From Nemertoderma westbladi (taxonomy: Eukaryota; Xenacoelomorpha; Nemertodermatida; Nemertodermatidae), in contig JAUCBJ010004753.1 of the NCBI GenBank assembly GCA_032718475.1, positions 1 through 64,000 on the forward strand: DNA of 64,000 bases. Direction: 5' to 3'. Under the pieces are notes generated by a model that saw only the letters and a list, made by a program, of their open reading frames with translations, was not told the DNA's origin and ran no database searches. The translations under genes were made by a program, and so were the position numbers. How positions within the stretch are numbered: the first letter of the stretch is position 1; each line of letters begins with the position of its first letter. Of the stretch, positions 20,630 through 35,600 are shown in pieces.

Positions 20630-22720
20630 CAGCCATGCATAGTGCCGAGTCATTCCTGCTTACCCATCTATTAATTAGTCAGACATAGTTCCGAATCATT
20701 CCTGCTTACCCATCTATTAATTAGTCAGACATAGTGCCGAGTCATTCCTGCTTACCCATCTATTAATTAGCCATGCATAGTGCCGAGTCATTCCTGCTTA
20801 CCCATCTATTAATCAGCCAGACATAGTGCCGAATCATTCCTGCTTACCCATCTATTAATTAGCCAGACATAGTGCCGAGTCATTCCTGCTTACCCATCTA
20901 TTAATTAGTCAGACATAGTGCCGAGTCATTCCTGCCTACCCATCTATTAATTAGTCAGACATAGTTCCGAATCATTCCTGCTTACCCATCTATTAATTAG
21001 TCAGACATAGTGCCGAGTCATTCCTGCTTACCCATCTATTAATTAGCCATGCATAGTGCCGAGTCATTCCTGCTTACCCATCTATTAATCAGCCAGACAT
21101 AGTGCCGAGTCATTCCTGCTTACCCATCTATTAATTAGTCAGACATAGTGCCGAGTCATTCCTGCCTACCCATCTATTAATTAGCCATGCATAGTGCCGA
21201 GTCATTCCTGCTTACCCATCTATTAATCAGCCAGACATAGTGCCGAATCATTCCTGCTTACCCATCTATTAATTAGCCAGACATAGTGCCGAGTCATTCC
21301 TGCTTACCCATCTATTAATTAGTCAGACATAGTGCCGAATCATTCCTGCTTACACATCTATTAATCAGCCAGACATAGTGCCGAGTCATTCCTGCTCACC
21401 CATCTATTAATCAGCCAGACATAGTGCCGAGTCATTCCTGCTTACCCATCTATTAATCAGCCCAGACATAGTGCAGTGTCATTCCTGCTTACCCATCTAT
21501 TAATCAGCCAGACATAGTGCCGAGTCATTCCTGCCTACCCATCTATTAATTAGTCAGACATAGTGCCGAATCATTCCTGCCTCGTCATCTATTAATCAGC
21601 CAGACATAGTGCCGAATCATTCCTGCTTACCCATCTATTAATCAGCCATGCATAGTGCCGAGTCATTCCTGCTTACCCATCTATTAATTAGTCAGACATA
21701 GTTCCGAATCATTCCTGCTTACCCATCTATTAATTAGTCAGACATAGTGCCGAGTCATTCCTGCTTACCCATCTATTAATTAGCCATGCATAGTGCCGAG
21801 TCATTCCTGCTTACCCATCTATTAATCAGCCAGACATAGTGCCGAATCATTCCTGCTTACCCATCTATTAATTAGCCAGACATAGTGCCGAGTCATTCCT
21901 GCTTACCCATCTATTAATTAGTCAGACATAGTGCCGAGTCATTCCTGCCTACCCATCTATTAATTAGTCAGACATAGTTCCGAATCATTCCTGCTTACCC
22001 ATCTATTAATTAGTCAGACATAGTGCCGAGTCATTCCTGCTTACCCATCTATTAATTAGCCATGCATAGTGCCGAGTCATTCCTGCTTACCCATCTATTA
22101 ATCAGCCAGACATAGTGCCGAGTCATTCCTGCTTACCCATCTATTAATTAGTCAGACATAGTGCCGAGTCATTCCTGCCTACCCATCTATTAATTAGCCA
22201 TGCATAGTGCCGAGTCATTCCTGCTTACCCATCTATTAATCAGCCAGACATAGTGCCGAATCATTCCTGCTTACCCATCTATTAATTAGCCAGACATAGT
22301 GCCGAGTCATTCCTGCTTACCCATCTATTAATTAGTCAGACATAGTGCCGAATCATTCCTGCTTACACATCTATTAATCAGCCAGACATAGTGCCGAGTC
22401 ATTCCTGCTCACCCATCTATTAATCAGCCAGACATAGTGCCGAGTCATTCCTGCTTACCCATCTATTAATCAGCCCAGACATAGTGCAGTGTCATTCCTG
22501 CTTACCCATCTATTAATCAGCCAGACATAGTGCCGAGTCATTCCTGCCTACCCATCTATTAATTAGTCAGACATAGTGCCGAATCATTCCTGCCTCGTCA
22601 TCTATTAATCAGCCAGACATAGTGCCGAATCATTCCTGCTTACCCATCTATTAATTAGTCAGACATAGTGCCGAGTCATTCCTGCTTACCCATCTATTAA
22701 TCAGCCCAGACATAGTGCAG
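20630..22720 (+). repeat. 22-unit (1,013-bp) higher-order repeat
   Basis: The rare variants TACACATC (21351 and 22364) and GTGCAGTGTC (21471 and 22484) both recur exactly 1,013 bp apart, which is 22 x 46 plus the extra C of a 47-bp unit. The intervening order of CATGC, TAGTTCCGAATC and GCCTACCC variants is the same in both copies. A third copy of this block lies near 51.3 kb. Confidence 0.93.
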
Positions 22721-25700
22721 TGTCATTCCTGCTTACCCATCTATTAATCAGCCAGACATAGTGCCGAGTCATTCCTGCTTACCCATCTATTAATTAGTCA
22801 GACATAGTGCCGAGTCATTCCTGCCTACCCATCTATTAATTAGTCAGACATAGTGCCGAATCATTCCTGCTTACCCATCTATTAATTAGTCAGACATAGT
22901 GCCGAGTCATTCCTGCCTACCCATCTATTAATTAGTCAGACATAGTGCCGAATCATTCCTGCCTCGTCATCTATTAATCAGCCAGACATAGTGCCGAATC
23001 ATTCCTGCTTACCCATCTATTAATTAGTCAGACATAGTGCCGAGTCATTCCTGCTTACCCATCTATTAATCAGCCAGACATAGTGCCGAATCATTCCTGC
23101 TTACCCATCTATTAATCAGCCATGCATAGTGCCGAGTCATTCCTGCTTACCCATCTATTAATCAGCCAGACATAGTGCCGAGTCATTCCTCCTTACCCAT
23201 CTATTAATCAGCCATGCATAGTGCCGAATCATTCCTCCTTACCCATCTATTAATTAGTCAGACATAGTGCCGAATCATTCCTGCTTACCCATCTATTAAT
23301 TAGTCAGACATAGTGCCGAATCATTCCTGCTTACCCATCTATTAATCAGCCAGACATAGTGCCGAATCATTCCTCCTTACCCATCTATTAATTAGTCAGA
23401 CATAGTGCCGAATCATTCCTGCTTACCCATCTATTAATCAGCCATGCATAGTGCCGAGTCATTCCTGCTTACCCATCTATTAATTAGTCAGACATAGTGC
23501 CGAATCATTCCTGCTTACCCATCTATTAATCAGCCATGCATAGTGCCGAGTCATTCCTGCTTACCCATCTATTAATTAGTCAGACATAGTTCCGGGTCAT
23601 TCCTGCTCACCCATCTATTAATCAGCCAGACATAGTGCCGAGTCATTCCTGCTTACCCATCTATTAATCAGCCATGCATAGTGCCGAGTCATTCCTGCTT
23701 ACCCATCTATTAATTAGTCAGACATAGTGCCGAGTCATTCCTGCTTACCCATCTATTAATTAGTCAGACATAGTTCCGGGTCATTCCTGCTTACCCATCT
23801 ATTAATCAGCCATGCATAGTGCCGAGTCATTCCTGCTTACCCATCTATTAATCAGCCAGACATAGTGCCGAGTCATTCCTGCTTACCCATCTATTAATCA
23901 GCCATGCATAGTGCCGAGTCATTCCTGCTTACCCATCTATTAATTAGTCAGACATAGTTCCGGGTCATTCCTGCTTACCCATCTATTAATTAGTCAGACA
24001 TAGTTCCGGGTCATTCCTGCTTACCCATCTATTAATTAGTCAGACATAGTGCCGAATCATTCCTGCTTACCCATCTATTAATTAGTCAGACATAGTGCCG
24101 AATCATTCCTGCTTACCCATCTATTAATCAGCCATGCATAGTGCCGAGTCATTCCTGCTTACCCATCTATTAATCAGCCAGACATAGTGCCGAGTCATTC
24201 CTGCTTACCCATCTATTAATTAGCCAGACATAGTGCCTTGTCATTCCTGCTTACCCATCTATTAATCAGCCAGACATAGTGCCGAATCATTCCTGCTTAC
24301 CCATCTATTAATTAGTCAGACATAGTGCCGAGTCATTCCTGCTTACCCATCTATTAATCAGCCATGCATAGTGCCGAGTCATTCCTGCTTACCCATCTAT
24401 TAATTAGTCAGACATAGTTCCGGGTCATTCCTGCTTACCCATCTATTAATTAGTCAGACATAGTTCCGGGTCATTCCTGCTTACCCATCTATTAATTAGT
24501 CAGACATAGTGCCGAGTCATTCCTGCCTCGTCATCTATTAATCAGCCAGACATAGTGCCGAATCATTCCTGCCTCGTCATCTATTAATCAGCCAGACATA
24601 GTGCCGAATCATTCCTGCCTCGTCATCTATTAATCAGCCAGACATAGTGCCGAATCATTCCTGCCTCGTCATCTATTAATCAGTCAGACATAGTGCCGAA
24701 TCATTCCTGCTTACCCATCTATTAATTAGCCAGACATAGTGCCGAATCATTCCTGCTTACCCATCTATTAATTAGTCAGACATAGTGCCGAATCATTCCT
24801 GCTTACCCATCTATTAATTAGCCAGACATAGTGCCGAATCATTCCTGCTTACCCATCTATTAATCAGCCAGACATAGTGCCGAATCATTCCTGCCTCGTC
24901 ATCTATTAATCAGTCAGACATAGTGCCGAATCATTCCTGCCTCGTCATCTATTAATCAGTCAGACATAGTGCCGAATCATTCCTGCTTACCCATCTATTA
25001 ATTAGCCAGACATAGTGCCGAATCATTCCTGCTTACCCATCTATTAATTAGCCAGACATAGTGCCGAATCATTCCTGCTTACCCATCTATTAATCAGCCA
25101 GACATAGTGCCGAATCATTCCTGCCTCGTCATCTATTAATCAGTCAGACATAGTGCCGAATCATTCCTGCCTCGTCATCTATTAATCAGTCAGACATAGT
25201 GCCGAATCATTCCTGCTTACCCATCTATTAATCAGCCAGACATAGTGCCGAATCATTCCTGCCTCGTCATCTATTAATCAGTCAGACATAGTGCCGAATC
25301 ATTCCTGCTTACCCATCTATTAATTAGCCAGACATAGTGCCGAATCATTCCTGCTTACCCATCTATTAATCAGCCAGACATAGTGCCGAATCATTCCTGC
25401 CTCGTCATCTATTAATCAGTCAGACATAGTGCCGAATCATTCCTGCTTACCCATCTATTAATTAGCCAGACATAGTGCCGAATCATTCCTGCTTACCCAT
25501 CTATTAATTAGCCAGACATAGTGCCGAATCATTCCTGCTTACCCATCTATTAATTAGTCAGACATAGTGCCGAATCATTCCTGCTTACCCATCTATTAAT
25601 TAGCCAGACATAGTGCCGAATCATTCCTGCTTACCCATCTATTAATTAGTCAGACATAGTGCCGAATCATTCCTGCTTACCCATCTATTAATTAGTCAGA

Positions 25701-27659
25701 CATAGTTCCGGGTCATTCCTGCTTACCCATCTATTAATTAGTCAGACATAGTGCCGAATCATTCCTGCTTACCCATCTATTAATTAGTCAGACATAGTGC
25801 CGAATCATTCCTGCTTACCCATCTATTAATCAGCCATGCATAGTGCCGAGTCATTCCTGCTTACCCATCTATTAATTAGTCAGACATAGTGCCGAATCAT
25901 TCCTGCTTACCCATCTATTAATTAGTCAGACATAGTGCCGAATCATTCCTGCTTACCCATCTATTAATTAGTCAGACATAGTGCCGAATCATTCCTGCTT
26001 ACCCATCTATTAATCAGCCATGCATAGTGCCGAGTCATTCCTGCTTACCCATCTATTAATCAGCCAGACATAGTGCCGAGTCATTCCTGCTTACCCATCT
26101 ATTAATCAGCCAGACATAGTGCCGAATCATTCCTGCCACGTCATCTATTAATCAGCCAGACATAGTGCCGAATCATTCCTGCCTCGTCATCTATTAATCA
26201 GTCAGACATAGTGCCGAGTCATTCCTTCTTACCCATCTATTAATCAGCCAGACATAGTGCCGAGTCATTCCTGCTTACCCATTTATTAATTAGTCAGACA
26301 TAGTGCCTAATCATTCCTTCTTACCCATCTATTAATCAGCCATGCATAGTGCCGAGTCATTCCTGCTTACCCATCTATTAATTAGTCAGACATAGTGCCG
26401 AATCATTCCTGCTTACCCATCTATTAATCAGCCAGACATAGTGCCGAGTCATTCCTGCTTACCCATCTATTAATCAGCCAGACATAGTGCCGAATCATTC
26501 CTCCTTACCCATATATTAATCAGCCAGACATAGTGCCGAATCATTCCTGCTTACCCATCTATTAATCAGCCAGACATAGTGCCGAATCATTCCTGCCTAC
26601 CCATCTATTAATCAGCCAGACATAGTGCCGAATCATTCCTCCTTACCCATCTATTAATCAGCCAGACATAGTGCCGAATCATTCCTGCCTACCCATCTAT
26701 TAATCAGCCAGACATAGTGCCGAATCATTCCTGCCTACCCATCTATTAATCAGCCAGACATAGTGCCGAATCATTCCTCCTTACCCATATATTAATCAGC
26801 CAGACATAGTGCCGAATCATTCCTGCTTACCCATCTATTAATCAGCCAGACATAGTGCCGAATCATTCCTGCCTACCCATCTATTAATCAGCCAGACATA
26901 GTGCCGAATCATTCCTCCTTACCCATATATTAATCAGCCAGACATAGTGCCGAATCATTCCTGCTTACCCATCTATTAATTAGTCAGACATAGTGCCGAA
27001 TCATTCCTGCTTACCCATCTATTAATCAGCCAGACATAGTGCCGAGTCATTCCTGCTTACCCATCTATTAATCAGCCATGCATAGTGCCGAGTCATTCCT
27101 GCTTACCCATCTATTAATTAGTCAGACATAGTTCCGGGTCATTCCTGCTTACCCATCTATTAATTAGTCAGACATAGTTCCGGGTCATTCCTGCTTACCC
27201 ATCTATTAATTAGTCAGACATAGTTCCGGGTCATTCCTGCTTACCCATCTATTAATTAGTCAGACATAGTGCCGAGTCATTCCTGCTTACCCATCTATTA
27301 ATTAGCCAGACATAGTGCCGAATCATTCCTGCTTACCCATCTATTAATCAGCCAGACATAGTGCCGAGTCATTCCTGCTTACCCATCTATTAATCAGCCA
27401 GACATAGTGCCGAGTCATTCCTGCTTACCCATCTATTAATCAGCCATGCATAGTGCCGAATCATTCCTGCTTACCCATCTATTAATTAGCCAGACATAGT
27501 GCCTTGTCATTCCTGCTTACCCATCTATTAATCAGTCAGACATAGTGCCGAGTCATTCCTTCTTACCCATCTATTAATCAGCCATGCATAGTGCCGAGTC
27601 ATTCCTGCTTACCCATCTATTAATTAGTCAGACATAGTGCCGAATCATTCCTGCTTACC

Positions 27660-28660
27660 CATCTATTAATTAGCCAGACATAGTGCCTTGTCATTCCTGC
27701 TTACCCATCTATTAATTAGCCAGACATAGTGCCGAGTCATTCCTGCCTCGTCATCTATTAATTAGTCAGACATAGTGCCGAGTCATTCCTGCTTACCCAT
27801 CTATTAATCAGCCAGACATAGTGCCGAATCATTCCTGCTTACCCATCTATTAATCAGTCAGACATAGTGCCGAGTCATTCCTTCTTACCCATCTATTAAT
27901 CAGCCATGCATAGTGCCGAGTCATTCCTGCTTACCCATCTATTAATTAGTCAGACATAGTGCCGAATCATTCCTGCTTACCCATCTATTAATTAGCCAGA
28001 CATAGTGCCTTGTCATTCCTGCTTACCCATCTATTAATTAGCCAGACATAGTGCCGAGTCATTCCTGCCTCGTCATCTATTAATTAGTCAGACATAGTGC
28101 CGAGTCATTCCTGCTTACCCATCTATTAATCAGCCAGACATAGTGCCGAATCATTCCTGCTTACCCATCTATTAATTAGCCAGACATAGTGCCTTGTCAT
28201 TCCTGCTTACCCATCTATTAATTAGCCAGACATAGTGCCGAGTCATTCCTGCCTCGTCATCTATTAATTAGTCAGACATAGTGCCGAGTCATTCCTGCTT
28301 ACCCATCTATTAATCAGCCAGACATAGTGCCGAGTCATTCCTTCTTACCCATCTATTAATCAGCCATGCATAGTGCCGAGTCATTCCTGCTTACCCATCT
28401 ATTAATTAGTCAGACATAGTTCCGGGTCATTCCTGCTTACCCATCTATTAATCAGTCAGACATAGTGCCGAATCATTCCTGCTTACCCATCTATTAATTA
28501 GTCAGACATAGTGCCGAGTCATTCCTGCTTACCCATCTATTAATCAGCCAGACATAGTGCCGAATCATTCCTGCTTACCCATCTATTAATTAGCCAGACA
28601 TAGTGCCTTGTCATTCCTGCTTACCCATCTATTAATTAGCCAGACATAGTGCCGAGTCAT
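27660..28660 (+). repeat. satellite block marked by the GCCTTGTC variant
   Basis: The GCCTTGTC variant, which lacks the usual CpG, recurs at 27685, 28007, 28191 and 28605, at 7, 4 and 9 units spacing. Each time it is followed by the same TTAGCCAGAC / GCCTCGTC / TTAGTCAGAC series. This is local amplification with variable period. Confidence 0.85.
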
Positions 28661-31600
28661 TCCTGCCTCGTCATCTATTAATTAGTCAGACATAGTGCCG
28701 AGTCATTCCTGCTTACCCATCTATTAATCAGCCAGACATAGTGCCGAGTCATTCCTTCTTACCCATCTATTAATCAGCCATGCATAGTGCCGAGTCATTC
28801 CTGCTTACCCATCTATTAATCAGTCAGACATAGTGCCGAATCATTCCTCCTTACCCATCTATTAATCAGCCAGACATAGTGCCGAGTCATTCCTGCTTAC
28901 CCATCTATTAATCAGCCATGCATAGTGCCGAGTCATTCCTGCTTACCCATCTATTAATCAGCCAGACATAGTGCCGAGTCATTCCTTCTTACCCATCTAT
29001 TAATCAGCCATGCATAGTGCCGAGTCATTCCTGCTTACCCATCTATTAATTAGTCAGACATAGTGCCGAATCATTCCTGCTCACCCATCTATTAATCAGC
29101 CATGCATAGTGCCGAATCATTCCTGCTTACCCATCTATTAATTAGCCAGACATAGTGCCTTGTCATTCCTGCTTACCCATCTATTAATCAGTCAGACATA
29201 GTGCCGAATCATTCCTGCTTACCCATCTATTAATTAGTCAGACATAGTGCCGAATCATTCCTGCTTACCCATCTATTAATTAGTCAGACATAGTGCCGAA
29301 TCATTCCTGCTTACCCATCTATTAATTAGCCAGACATAGTGCCTTGTCATTCCTGCTTACCCATCTATTAATCAGTCAGACATAGTGCCGAGTCATTCCT
29401 TCTTACCCATCTATTAATCAGCCATGCATAGTGCCGATTCATTCCTGCTTACCCATCTATTAATCAGCCAGACATAGTGCCGAATCATTCCTCCTTACCC
29501 ATATATTAATCAGCCAGACATAGTGCCGAATCATTCCTGCTTACCCATCTATTAATCAGCCAGACATAGTGCCGAATCATTCCTGCTCACCCATCTATTA
29601 ATCAGCCATGCATAGTGCCGAATCATTCCTGCTTACCCATCTATTAATTAGCCAGACATAGTGCCTTGTCATTCCTGCTTACCCATCTATTAATCAGTCA
29701 GACATAGTGCCGAATCATTCCTGCTTACCCATCTATTAATTAGTCAGACATAGTGCCGAATCATTCCTGCTTACCCATCTATTAATTAGTCAGACATAGT
29801 GCCGAATCATTCCTGCTTACCCATCTATTAATTAGCCAGACATAGTGCCTTGTCATTCCTGCTTACCCATCTATTAATCAGTCAGACATAGTGCCGAGTC
29901 ATTCCTTCTTACCCATCTATTAATCAGCCATGCATAGTGCCGAGTCATTCCTGCTTACCCATCTATTAATTAGTCAGACATAGTGCCGAATCATTCCTGC
30001 TTACCCATCTATTAATTAGCCAGACATAGTGCCTTGTCATTCCTGCTTACCCATCTATTAATTAGTCAGACATAGTTCCGGGTCATTCCTGCTTACCCAT
30101 CTATTAATCAGCCAGACATAGTGCCGAGTCATTCCTGCTTACCCATCTATTAATCAGCCAGACATAGTGCCGAATCATTCCTCCTTACCCATATATTAAT
30201 CAGCCAGACATAGTGCCGAATCATTCCTGCTTACCCATCTATTAATCAGCCAGACATAGTGCCGAATCATTCCTGCCTACCCATCTATTAATCAGCCAGA
30301 CATAGTGCCGAATCATTCCTCCTTACCCATCTATTAATCAGCCAGACATAGTGCCGAATCATTCCTGCCTACCCATCTATTAATCAGCCAGACATAGTGC
30401 CGAATCATTCCTGCCTACCCATCTATTAATCAGCCAGACATAGTGCCGAATCATTCCTCCTTACCCATATATTAATCAGCCAGACATAGTGCCGAATCAT
30501 TCCTGCTTACCCATCTATTAATCAGCCAGACATAGTGCCGAATCATTCCTGCCTACCCATCTATTAATCAGCCAGACATAGTGCCGAATCATTCCTCCTT
30601 ACCCATATATTAATCAGCCAGACATAGTGCCGAATCATTCCTCCTTACCCATATATTAATCAGCCAGACATAGTGCCGAATCATTCCTGCTTACCCATCT
30701 ATTAATTAGTCAGACATAGTGCCGAATCATTCCTGCTTACCCATCTATTAATCAGCCAGACATAGTGCCGAGTCATTCCTGCTTACCCATCTATTAATCA
30801 GCCATGCATAGTGCCGAGTCATTCCTGCTTACCCATCTATTAATTAGTCAGACATAGTTCCGGGTCATTCCTGCTTACCCATCTATTAATTAGTCAGACA
30901 TAGTTCCGGGTCATTCCTGCTTACCCATCTATTAATTAGTCAGACATAGTGCCGAATCATTCCTGCTTACCCATCTATTAATCAGCCAGACATAGTGCCG
31001 AGTCATTCCTGCTTACCCATCTATTAATTAGTCAGACATAGTGCCGAATCATTCCTGCTTACCCATCTATTAATTAGTCAGACATAGTGCCGAATCATTC
31101 CTGCTTACCCATCTATTAATCAGCCAGACATAGTGCCGAGTCATTCCTGCTTACCCATCTATTAATCAGCCATGCATAGTGCCGAGTCATTCCTGCTTAC
31201 CCATCTATTAATTAGTCAGACATAGTGCCGAATCATTCCTGCTTACCCATCTATTAATTAGTCAGACATAGTGCCGAATCATTCCTGCTTACCCATCTAT
31301 TAATTAGTCAGACATAGTGCCGAATCATTCCTGCTTACCCATCTATTAATTAGTCAGACATAGTGCCGAATCATTCCTGCTTACCCATCTATTAATTAGT
31401 CAGACATAGTGCCGAATCATTCCTGCTTACCCATCTATTAATCAGCCATGCATAGTGCCGAGTCATTCCTGCTTACCCATCTATTAATTAGTCAGACATA
31501 GTGCCGAATCATTCCTGCTTACCCATCTATTAATTAGTCAGACATAGTGCCGAATCATTCCTGCTTACCCATCTATTAATTAGTCAGACATAGTGCCGAA

Positions 31601-32699
31601 TCATTCCTGCTTACCCATCTATTAATTAGTCAGACATAGTGCCGAATCATTCCTGCTTACCCATCTATTAATTAGTCAGACATAGTGCCGAATCATTCCT
31701 GCTTACCCATCTATTAATTAGTCAGACATAGTGCCGAATCATTCCTGCTTACCCATCTATTAATCAGCCATGCATAGTGCCGAGTCATTCCTGCTTACCC
31801 ATCTATTAATTAGTCAGACATAGTGCCGAATCATTCCTGCTTACCCATCTATTAATCAGCCAGACATAGTGCCGAGTCATTCCTGCTTACCCATCTATTA
31901 ATCAGCCATGCATAGTGCCGAGTCATTCCTGCTTACCCATCTATTAATTAGTCAGACATAGTGCCGAGTCATTCCTGCTTACCCATCTATTAATTAGCCA
32001 TGCATAGTGCCGAGTCATTCCTGCTTACCCATCTATTAATCAGCCAGACATAGTGCCGAATCATTCCTGCTTACCCATCTATTAATTAGTCAGACATAGT
32101 TCCGGGTCATTCCTGCTTACCCATCTATTAATTAGTCAGACATAGTTCCGGGTCATTCCTGCTTACCCATCTATTAATTAGTCAGACATAGTGCCGAGTC
32201 ATTCCTGCCTCGTCATCTATTAATCAGCCAGACATAGTGCCGAATCATTCCTGCCTCGTCATCTATTAATCAGCCAGACATAGTGCCGAATCATTCCTGC
32301 CTCGTCATCTATTAATCAGCCAGACATAGTGCCGAATCATTCCTGCCTCGTCATCTATTAATCAGCCAGACCTAGTGCCGAGTCATTCCTTCTTACCCAT
32401 CTATTAATCAGCCATGCATAGTGCCGAGTCATTCCTGCTTACCCATCTATTAATTAGTCAGACATAGTGCCGAATCATTCCTGCTTACCCATCTATTAAT
32501 CAGCCAGACATAGTGCCGAGTCATTCCTGCTTACCCATCTATTAATCAGCCAGACATAGTGCCGAATCATTCCTCCTTACCCATATATTAATCAGCCAGA
32601 CATAGTGCCGAATCATTCCTGCTTACCCATCTATTAATCAGCCAGACATAGTGCCGAATCATTCCTGCCTACCCATCTATTAATCAGCCAGACATAGTG

Positions 32700-35600
32700 C
32701 CGAATCATTCCTCCTTACCCATCTATTAATCAGCCAGACATAGTGCCGAATCATTCCTGCCTACCCATCTATTAATCAGCCAGACATAGTGCCGAATCAT
32801 TCCTGCTTACCCATCTATTAATCAGCCAGACATAGTGCCGAATCATTCCTGCCTACCCATCTATTAATCAGCCAGACATAGTGCCGAATCATTCCTCCTT
32901 ACCCATATATTAATCAGCCAGACATAGTGCCGAATCATTCCTGCTTACCCATCTATTAATTAGTCAGACATAGTGCCGAATCATTCCTGCTTACCCATCT
33001 ATTAATTAGTCAGACATAGTGCCGAATCATTCCTGCTTACCCATCTATTAATTAGTCAGACATAGTGCCGAGTCATTCCTGCTTACCCATCTATTAATTA
33101 GTCAGACATAGTGCCGAATCATTCCTGCTTACCCATCTATTAATTAGTCAGACATAGTGCCGAATCATTCCTGCTTACCCATCTATTAATTAGTCAGACA
33201 TATTGCCGAATCATTCCTGCTTACCCATCTATTAATTAGTCAGACATAGTGCCGAGTCATTCCTGCTTACCCATCTATTAATTAGTCAGACATAGTGCCG
33301 AGTCATTCCTGCTTACCCATCTATTAATTAGTCAGACATAGTGCCGAGTCATTCCTGCTTACCCATCTATTAATTAGTCAGACATAGTGCCGAATCATTC
33401 CTGCTTACCCATCTATTAATTAGTCAGACATAGTGCCGAATCATTCCTGCTTACCCATCTATTAATTAGTCAGACATAGTGCCGAATCATTCCTGCTTAC
33501 CCATCTATTAATTAGTCAGACATAGTGCCGAGTCATTCCTGCTTACCCATCTATTAATTAGTCAGACATAGTGCCGAATCATTCCTGCCTACCCATCTAT
33601 TAATCAGCCAGACATAGTGCCGAATCATTCCTGCCTACCCATCTATTAATCAGCCAGACATAGTGCCGAATCATTCCTCCTTACCCATCTATTAATCAGC
33701 CAGACATAGTGCCGAGTCATTCCTGCTTACCCATCTATTAATCAGCCAGACATAGTGCCGAATCATTCCTGCCTACCCATCTATTAATCAGCCAGACATA
33801 GTGCCGAATCATTCCTGCCTTACCCATCTATTAATCAGCCAGACATAGTGCCGAATCATTCCTGCTTACCCATCTATTAATTAGTCAGACATAGTGCCGA
33901 ATCATTCCTGCTTACCCATCTATTAATTAGTCAGACATAGTGCCGAATCATTCCTGCTTACCCATCTATTAATTAGTCAGACATAGTGCCGAATCATTCC
34001 TGCTTACCCATCTATTAATTAGTCAGACATAGTGCCGAATCATTCCTGCTTACCCATCTATTAATTAGTCAGACATAGTGCCGAGTCATTCCTGCTTACC
34101 CATCTATTAATTAGTCAGACATAGTGCCGAATCATTCCTGCTTACCCATCTATTAATCAGCCAGACATAGTGCCGAATCATTCCTGCCTACCCATCTATT
34201 AATCAGCCAGACATAGTGCCGAATCATTCCTGCCTACCCATCTATTAATCAGCCAGACATAGTGCCGAATCATTCCTCCTTACCCATATATTAATCAGCC
34301 AGACATAGTGCCGAATCATTCCTGCTTACCCATCTATTAATCAGCCAGACATAGTGCCGAATCATTCCTGCCTACCCATCTATTAATCAGCCAGACATAG
34401 TGCCGAATCATTCCTCCTTACCCATATATTAATCAGCCAGACATAGTGCCGAATCATTCCTGCTTACCCATCTATTAATTAGTCAGACATAGTGCCGAAT
34501 CATTCCTGCTTACCCATCTATTAATTAGTCAGACATAGTGCCGAATCATTCCTGCTTACCCATCTATTAATTAGTCAGACATAGTGCCGAATCATTCCTG
34601 CTTACCCATCTATTAATTAGTCAGACATAGTGCCGAATCATTCCTGCTTACCCATCTATTAATTAGTCAGACATAGTGCCGAGTCATTCCTGCTTACCCA
34701 TCTATTAATTAGTCAGACATAGTGCCGAATCATTCCTGCTTACCCATCTATTAATCAGCCAGACATAGTGCCGAATCATTCCTGCCTACCCATCTATTAA
34801 TCAGCCAGACATAGTGCCGAATCATTCCTCCTTACCCATCTATTAATCAGCCAGACATAGTGCCGAATCATTCCTCCTTACCCATATATTAATCAGCCAG
34901 ACATAGTGCCGAATCATTCCTGCTTACCCATCTATTAATTAGTCAGACATAGTGCCGAATCATTCCTGCTTACCCATCTATTAATTAGTCAGACATAGTG
35001 CCGAGTCATTCCTGCTTACCCATCTATTAATTAGTCAGACATAGTGCCGAATCATTCCTGCTTACCCATCTATTAATCAGCCATGCATAGTGCCGAGTCA
35101 TTCCTGCTTACCCATCTATTAATCAGCCAGACATAGTGCCGAGTCATTCCTGCTTACCCATCTATTAATTAGTCAGACATAGTGCCGAGTCATTCCTGCT
35201 TACCCATCTATTAATTAGTCAGACATAGTGCCGAATCATTCCTGCTTACCCATCTATTAATCAGCCATGACATAGTGCCGAGTCATTCCTGCTTACCCAT
35301 CTATTAATCAGCCAGACATAGTGCCGAGTCATTCCTGCTTACCCATCTATTAATTAGTCAGACATAGTGCCGAATCATTCCTCCTTACCCATCTATTAAT
35401 CAGCCAGACATAGTGCCGAATCATTCCTGCTTACCCATCTATTAATTAGTCAGACATAGTGCCGAATCATTCCTCCTTACCCATATATTAATCAGCCAGA
35501 CATAGTGCCGAATCATTCCTGCTTACCCATCTATTAATTAGTCAGACATAGTGCCGAATCATTCCTCCTTACCCATATATTAATCAGCCAGACATAGTGC